DNA from: JAMLJG01 sp035327585
GTDB lineage: Bacteria > Verrucomicrobiota > Kiritimatiellia > CAIVKH01
DNA: 64,000 nucleotides
Assembly: GCA_035327585.1 (NCBI GenBank)
Contig: DAOLDD010000013.1
Span: forward strand, 9,986-73,985
Direction of reading: 5' to 3'
Shown: piece by piece, positions 30,701-39,700 of the stretch
How the letters are laid out: every line of letters starts with the position of its first letter
Numbering within the stretch: position 1 is the first letter of the stretch
Position numbers and translations under genes: made by a program
Notes under the pieces: generated by a model
The model's input: only the letters and a program-made list of their open reading frames with translations
Databases searched by the model: none
Told to the model about the DNA's origin: nothing

Positions 30701-33700
30701 CGGGCGAAAACGCGGCCACGAATTCGCCGCAAACGATTCCCGTCACACTGACGCTCAACGCGATCCCGGACCCGACGGCCGTTTTGATCAACGGCGAAGG
30801 CCCGGAATTCGCCCGCCTGTTCTGGACCAAGAACGCCTCCTACGATGTGATGATCGTGCACCGCGAGACGAATACGCCCGCCGTGCCCGCGAACGGCACG
30901 CCCTACAGCGTGGGCGACACCTACGGCAGCGACGGAACCCGTGTGCTCTACAAGGGCGCCGCCGCGACGTTTGAACACGTCGTGCGGCCCGGTTCCACGA
31001 ATCACTACACGATCTATTCGATCAACAACGACCATTACTCCGCGGGCGTGACTGGCGCGGCGACGAACCCGGGCTACGCGGCCAATGTAACGGTCGAATC
31101 GTTCGCTTACACCAATGCGTTGACCATGGGGTCGCGCAACGGCGGCGCCGGATGGAGCGCGAGCTGGACCGCCAACTCCGGAACGTTCACGGTGAACACC
31201 ACCCAGTTCACCGCCATCAGCGGCTATCCCAGCCGGGCGGGAAACACCATTACCGGGAATAACGCTTCGATCCGCCGCGACTTCACCGCGATCACCAGCG
31301 GCAGGATTTATGTGTCGTTCATGTTGCGCACCGACAATGGAGGAGGAAGCCAATACTCCGGCGTGAGCTTCTTCGACGGCGGCACGGAGGAGAAATTCTT
31401 CGGCGAGGGTTTCAGCCAGGTCAATCAGTTGACCGTGGGCGGAGCCGCCGGCCGTCAACTGGCCAACAATACCGACTACACCATCATCGCGATGTACGAT
31501 TTTACCAGCGATATGGCCAAGGCCTTGCTCTACACCAACGCCACGGAAAGCATTCCGACCACTGAGCCGGTTACCTGGCATGTCGAGGAATCCGACGCTT
31601 CCATTTCCAGCATCAACCGAATCCGGCTGGAGTCAAATGTCGGTACACGGTGGGATGAGATCCGGATCGCGACGAACTACTACGAGTTGCTCCAGATCGA
31701 GGAAACCGAGCCCGCGCTGTTTGTCGGCCCGACCAACTTCTCGGTCACGCTGATGAAGGGCAATGCGTCCTCCAACAGCTTCGCCGTCACCAATCTCGGG
31801 TCAAAGGCGCTGCTGTACACCAACACGATCACCTACGGTTCGGGGTCCGGCTGGCTGACCGTTGCGCCGACCGGCGGCACAATCGCCGGCAGCGCGACCC
31901 TCATTCACACGGGCGTGGTCAGCGCCGTCAGCCAGGCGGCGGGCACCTACGTCGCGACGAACCGCGTCGCGGGCAACCAGACCAACGCGGCGGTTGACGT
32001 CGTCTTCGCGATGACGGTGACGAACATTCCGCCGCCGACGGCGGTGCTGGCGACGAATGACGGCGCCGAGATGGTAAGAATGTCGTGGACGGCGGCGGGC
32101 TCGCTCAACGTGATGATCGTGCACCGCGCGGGCGCGGATTTGTCCGCCGACCCGACGGACAACACGCCCTACAGCGTCAACGCGGCGCTTGGCGGCGGTA
32201 CGGTCATCTTCAACGGGTCCGCCGCCAGCCGCGAACACGTGGTCGCGCCGGGCACGACGAACTATTACCGCTTCTATTCCGTCAACAACAACCATTACTC
32301 GCCGATGGTCGCGGTGGCGGCGACGACGACCACATACCGGACCGGCGAAATCGTGGACCAGTTTGCCTACACGAATGGAGTCGGCGTCAACGGACTCGGC
32401 GGCGGCCAGGGCTGGACCAACAACTGGACGGCCACGGGACCGAATATCGCCGCGGATGTCGTGATCACAAACAACGACTTCATGCATCCCTTCAAGAGTA
32501 ACTGGCCGACCCGTAATGCGAACGTTCTCGTTCTCAAGACGACGAACAATTCAACCTATGCGGCCCGCCGCAACTTCGCCGGCATCACCGGCGGCAAAGT
32601 CTATATCGCCGCCGAATACAGGCGTGCGTTTGACGAAGGCCCGACGGACGGCAAGTTCTCCGGAATCCGGGTCGTAGACGGCACGACCGAGGTCGCGTAC
32701 TTCGGCGAGCGCGGCGGTTCGGGCAATGAGGATATCTTCGGCGTGTCGAGTTCGGCGAGCGCCACCTACGGGGCGAACGACTCGTTTGGTCCCACCACCA
32801 ATTTTCTCATCATCGGTCGCTACGACTTCGATACGGATGTCTTCTCCGCCATATACTTTACCACGAACGACACCTTGCCTGTCGCGGAGCCCGCGTTCCT
32901 CGTCAGCGTGACAAACTCGACCATCACCCGGATTGACGGTGTCCAACTGGTTGCCGGTGCGGATAACGGATGGGCGGGCAGCGTTCGTTTCGACGAAGTG
33001 CGCGTCGCGACGAACTGGTGGGAACTGCTCGGCAACACGCCTGCGCCGCCCTATGCAACCAACTATGTCGTCGGCAATGAGACCAACCATGTTTCTGACG
33101 CGCAGGTCAACGCGGGGACCTTCCCGGTGATGATGGCCTTCCGAGCGGAGGGCGGTGTGGAGTCGACGAACACGATCCCGCCCTATTTCATCCCGAACTT
33201 CGACCTGTTCAACCCGAGCGGCGTGCAGATCGTCACCGACCGGGTCTTCTCGGTCTTCTCCTACCAGGATGGCGGGCTGACGCTGATCGCCTCGAATACG
33301 ACGCATTCGACGGTCGTCCCGTCCGGCGTGGTGCTGGGTGTGCACACCGCGCGCTGGAGCGCGATTTCGTCGAACGGGTTCTCGGCGGTGGACGCCGCAA
33401 CCTTGTCGAACGGCACGGCGATCACCTTCACCGTGTTCGATGACGACACGACCACGCCTGATCCCATCGGCATCAATTCCACGAACTCGGGCGGCGGCAG
33501 CAGCCGCCTGCTGCACATCGCGCAGGGCGCGGCCAATATCGGCGCGAACGGCGCGGCGTCGAACAACATCCAGTACACGATGACCGACGCGGCGTTGACG
33601 AACACGACGGCGGCGAACCCGCTCTTCTTCTGGCTCGGCGCGCGCGACGGATCGGGGCTCAATCGCGACACCTCGAACGCCGACACCAATTCGCATTTGA

Positions 33701-36700
33701 GCATCGGGTCCGCGATTATCAGCAACGTCGCGAACTACGACGCGAGCCGCAGTTCGGCATTCGCCGACACCTCGGCCGCGCGCGCCACGAACGTATGGAC
33801 CTGGACGACGGCGTTCAGCGCCTCGCAGATCGAAAACCTCGTCACGAACTCCGCCGTCGCCGGCTCCAACGCCGTCGTGGCCACCTGGCGCGATGCGGAC
33901 GCGGATCGCGCGAACGATTCCACGATCCTGGTTCACACGCAGGGCTGGCTGCGGGTCACCGACGACGACACCACGCCGCCGACGATCCAGAACTTTAATA
34001 TCTATGGCGCCCAGGGTTCGTACACCGTGCGGGTCGATGAACTGACCTCCGGCACCGGCTGGTCGATCACCGGCCGTGTCTCGGATGCGAGCGGCATCAA
34101 TGTCAACGGCACGAACACGGTGCAGCCGAACAACTCGCCCTATTTCGAATTGTGGGATCCCGTGGGCGCGATGCGCTTCCGCAAGGCGTTCGGCGACCTG
34201 TCCTTCGCGGACGGTGGCGCAACCAGTCTCTCCGCCGTCAGCAACGGCGCCGAGGTGGTCAGCGGCGTGACCTTCGTGGATGCCGGCGTATGGACGGCGC
34301 GCGTGGTCGTGGCGGACAACGACGAGGACTTCGGCAACAACGACCATGCCATTGGAACGAATGAAATTTCGTTCACCGTCGTGCTGGGCGCGACTCTGGG
34401 CGGGCTCGGGAGCAGTCCGGGTCACTTCGCGGTGACGTCGTCCTTCGGCACGGTCACCAGCACCAATCCGTGGCCGCAGTTCTTCGTGACGAACATCGGG
34501 TCGGGCACGCTGAACTACAATGCCGGCGTCAGCTACAGCGGGGCCGGCGGGTGGCTGACGGTCACGCCGACAAATGGTTCCCTGGCGGGAACGGGCGCGT
34601 GGCGGAGCCACACCAACAGCATCGACGCCTCCTCGCTGAGCCCGGGCACCTACACGGCGACGATCACCCTGAACGGCGACCAGACGAACGCTGCGCAAAC
34701 CATCACGGTCACCCTGCGGGTCTTCGGTTACTATCCGGGCGAAATTGTTGACCAGTTCACCAATTCCTCCGGCTCGTTGGAAGGCATGATTGGTGGAACG
34801 GGCTGGTCGGGCGCGTGGGACAACAACCCGGACGTCGGGTTCTCCATTGATTCCGGCAACCTTACGGTTCCCGGCAACTACCCCGCGGCGGCGGGCAACA
34901 AGGTGTGCGGGAATACCGCCTCCGACACGGAGCTGCGCGTGTTCCGCGCGTTTGGAACCACCTTCAGCACCGGGAAGGTTTTCATGGCGATGGCCATGCG
35001 GAAGAGCGATGGCGATCCGAACGGATTCAATGGCATTTCCTTCATGAGCAATTCGACGGAAGTTGCCTTCGCGGGCAAGCTGTTCGGCAGCCAGTTCTTC
35101 GGTCTCGACCTCGGCGCAAACGGGGGCTCGGCCGCGAGCGCCTTCGGCGTAAATGGATCGGGCGACCCCGGCTACTTCTACATCGGCATGTACGATTTCT
35201 CCGCCAACCGCTTCTACGGTCGCGCGTACAACAACAGCGATTCATTGCCGGTCACGGAGCCGACGTGGTCCGCCACCGGCACGCCGACGGTGGCCATCGG
35301 TTCGATCAACGGGTTGCGCATCGCGGCGCGGAACGAGGGGACGTTCTGCTTCGACGAAGTCCGCGCGGCGTCGAGTTGGGAAGGGCTGCTCAACCAGTTC
35401 ACGAACGAGCCCAACGTGCATGCCAGCGGCATCAACTTCCGCGAGGTCACGCCCTCCACGATGATCGTCGGCTGGACGCCGGGCAACGGCGCGAACCGCA
35501 TCGTGATCGCGCGTGAAGGTTCGGCGGTCACATTGAGCCCGACGGACAGCGTGTCGTACGCGTTCAATAGCGACTTCACGTTGGCGCCGGATTTCGGCGG
35601 AAACCGGGTCGTGTACAACGGCGGCGGCACGAATTTCACGCTCGGCGGCCTCACCGCAACCACGCGCTACTTCTTCGCGATCTACGAATACAACGGCGCC
35701 ACGCCGAATTACTTCACCAACGCCGGCTTCGCGACCGGCAGCCGTTGGACGATTGCGACGGAACCCGCGAATCCAATCGTCACGTTCGACGCGTATCCGG
35801 CCTCGGACACGACGATGACGAACAAGTGGACGCTTCCGGGCGGCACGCCGGAACCGGACGGCTACCTGATCCTGCGCCGCCAGGGCAGCGCCGTGGTGGA
35901 CTTCCCGGTCGACGGCGTCGGCTATACCAACAACCAGCTCCTCCCGAACGCGCGTGTGGCGCTGGTGACGCCGGGCACGGCGATCGAGTTCCTGCAATCC
36001 AACATGACGTCGTGCCTGACGTACCACTTCAAGATATTCCCGTTCCGCTGGAACGGCACAGATGGCGAGACCTACAATTATCTCACCAACTCCGCCGCCA
36101 CCGCCTCGGCTGAAACGGACTGCACGGCGCCGACCCTGCAGGCGAGCAACATCGTCTTCAGCCTGACCGGCACGAACCGCATCACCCTGTCGTGGGAGCG
36201 GGGGAACGGGCAGGCCAGCCTGCTCGTGGTGCGCGGCACGAACGCCGTCAGCGCCGATCCATCCGACGGCACGACCTACACCGCCAGCGCGAACTATGGC
36301 AGCGGGTCGCATTTGGGCGGCGGAAATTATGTCGCCTACCTGGGCACGGGCTCGACTTTGACGGTCACCGGCTTGGTGCCGAATGTCACCTACCACTTCC
36401 GCGTATACGAATACAACGGTTCCGGTTCTGGTATTGACTACAACACGAACACGGCGGTGAACAACCCGCGCAGCACGGCGACCGCCTCTTTTGGTATCGT
36501 CGAAGACAAGTTCGTCTGGAACTACTTCGGCGACTACGCAAACAATAACCTGAGCGGCGCCAGCACCGGGACCGGATGGACCAATAGCTGGACCACATAC
36601 GGCGGCTATGTCGCTGTGGACGACGCCAATTCGCCCGCGTTCAAGGGGTATCCCGCCGATACGCGATCCGGCTGCGGTAATGACTGCAATGACAGTCGGC

Positions 36701-39700
36701 AGGTCAAGATCGTCACCGTGAGTGATACCTCCTACGGGGCGCGCCGCTACTTCCCGGCCCGGACGAGCGGAAAGATTTATGCCGCGGTGAAGATCAACAT
36801 ACAGGACCCGTCGGACACGGCTTCGTGGGCCGGCTTGTCCTTTATGGATGGCGCGACCGAAGTCGGCTTCCTCGGCAAGGGATTCGGAAACACCTTCGAC
36901 CTGACGCTTGACGATAACAATGGAAACGTGCGGACGAACACGACGTTCAACAACAACAGCTCCTGGCAGTTGTTCGGGGGCGTTCCGTACCTCATTGTGC
37001 TGCAGTACGACTTTGATAATCAAATCCTGCGCGGCATGGGGCTTTCCACGTCTCTGATCCCGCCGGCCATCCCCGAGCTCGAACTCGGATGGAATGTTGA
37101 AATTCCCAATGTGACGATCTCCCGGATCGACGGCATTCGGATTGGGGGTCGCAATGTCGGCGATTTGATCTTTGACCACATTCGTGTCGGACCGAGCTGG
37201 GAGGAAGTCGTCTGGAACCTGCCCGCGGGCTGGCACGAGGACAACGGCCCGGTGCCGACCCTGGTGTATATCGGAACGAACTATAATTCGGCCGTTTATG
37301 ACCTCGTTATTACCAACCTGAGCGACGCGGAGTTGAAGTCGTCGCAGTTGATTGATTTCGCTGTTCGCTGGGAAAGCCCGGCCTACGGCGTATTCCTGAC
37401 GAATTCCGTCGGCACCAACAGGAATCAGGGTTCGAAGAATGCCCGGGTCAGTCCGAACTGGGATCCGCTCGCGGTCGGAGTGGCGTCGAACATGTTCGGC
37501 CTCGACAGGTACTTCACGAACCATTTCGGGTTCAACGGCGCGAGTGTGGTCACGACATTCCAGAAAAACGGGTTCAGCGTGACCAACATTGACTTCGATG
37601 TGCAGTATTTCGTGACCGTGTCGGCGGAGACGGATCCGGGCGGCAGCACCGTTTCTCCGTTCTACGGCGGTTCTGGCTGGGACAACGTGCCGGTCACCCG
37701 CGCGCTTACGATCAACGAACCGCTCCGGTTCTATGTGTACGACGATGACACCAACGCGCCGGTGCGCGGCAGCCGTCCGTTGCGCGTGTTGACGAACGCG
37801 ACGATCGCCTCGGCGCAGACGGCTGGCGAATTCGAGCGCTACTTCGTCTATGACGGAGTGCTGACGCAGGCGGGCATGCGCGTGCAGCTCAATGCATTCG
37901 ACAGCTACAGCGGCTTGCAACGCGCCGCGGGCGGGTCCCCGACGACCAACATGTCGATCACGATCCCGTACGTCGCGACGAACGACACGGACAATTTCAG
38001 TCCGTCGATGAGCAGCGATTTCGATGACTCCAGGACGGCGACCGCCACCAGCACCTGGGCGTTCGCCGACTCGCTCTTCACCTGGGACCGCGTGACCGCG
38101 ATGTGGGGCGGCGACGGCAGCGGCGAACAGGGCCAGGATCTCGAAGTGCTCGCCACGATCCCGGACGCCGACGATGACCGCGTGGACGACCAGATGTTCA
38201 CCAGCAACGCGGTGATGGGGTACATCCGCCTGCTGGACGACGACATCGCACCGCCGGCCGTGGGGACGATCCCGCTGGCCGTCACGCTGGGCGCCGCCAC
38301 CATCGCCCCGTCCAACACGGGCAGCCTGGTCGCGGGATGGAATTTCAACAGCAGCGATATCTCCGTCTCGCATGGCGCGGGCACGTTGAGCACGAACAAC
38401 TTCACCGGCGGCATCACGTTTGGCCTCGGCACCACCCTCAACGCCGTCAGCGGCGACCCGGCGGGCAACGACCTGCTGATCACGGGCAACAGCCAGAACG
38501 GACGCTACCTCCAGTTCCAGGTCAGCATGGCCGGCCAGGTCAGCCTGGTGCTGTCATTTGCGATGCAGCGCAGCGCGGCGAACGGGTTCACGAGTTGCCA
38601 GGTTTCCTACTCGGTCGACGGCGTGACCTTCACGAATTTCGGCGCGGCGATCACGCCGGCGGATTCCTACACGGCCTATTCAGTCGACATGAGCGGCGTC
38701 AATGCGCTGAACAACCAGGCTGCGGTGTACATCCGGTTGACCGTCGACGGCGCCACCAGCGGCGGCGGCACCATTCGCTTCGACAACTTCCAGTTCCGTT
38801 CGGGCTATTACTACGAACTGACCGACGGCCTGTTGGCGACCGTGGCGGCGACGAACGCGCTGAACTTCACGCTGAACTTCTTCGACAGCGCCAGCGGCGT
38901 TTCGCGCGGCAACAATCCCGCCATCCACACCCACGTCAACATCTCCGGCCTCGCGACGAATGATCCCAACTACAACGCCGCGCGCAGCTCGACGAATACC
39001 TCCGTGAACACCTCCACCACGACCTGGAGCTTCACGTCGTTCAGTTACAGCCAGATCGGCGACCTGTACGCGCAGGGGACGAACAACCGCGCCATTTACG
39101 CGAACCTCGTCGATGACGACAACGACCGCGATAACGACCGCGCGTGGGTGACCAATCGCTTCTTCGGACAGTTCCGCGTGATCGACGACGACACCAATAC
39201 GCCGGTGGTCGCGAACATCCGGCCCGGCGCGGGCGACGCGTCCGACCGCCCGTTCTGGGTCATGACCAACAGCGCGACGCCGACCCGCCTGGGCACGGCG
39301 TATGACGGAACCGTGCGCGACAGCCGCCGCTCCGGTACGGGAACCAACTCGGTCTTTGTGTTGTCCGACGCGGAAATGCTGAACGCAGGCAACCGGGGCA
39401 TCCGTTTCGCCTTCGGCGCCCAGGATGTCGGATCCGGCCTCGCGCGCGGCAACTCTGGAACGACCAATCAAGTAATGAGCTTCAGCGTCGGAACCAATAT
39501 TGTCGGCGAAATCACGCATTTCGACGCCTCATTGAGCACCGCGGGGAACCCGCTGGTCAATACGACCAACATCTGGGTCTTCACCGATCTCACCTGGGGC
39601 GAGGCGGATATTGACGGCATGATGGCCGCCGGCGAAATGCCCGTGCGCGTGACCATACCCGACCTCGACAACGACCGGGCCAACGACGCGGCGGTCCTGT

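Noticed and set aside
35242..38373. Long antisense open frame (1043 codons) inside giant gene 1
   Set aside because: High GC keeps antisense frames open; the translation is Arg/Val/Gly-rich with no known domain, while the + strand encodes clear repeats.
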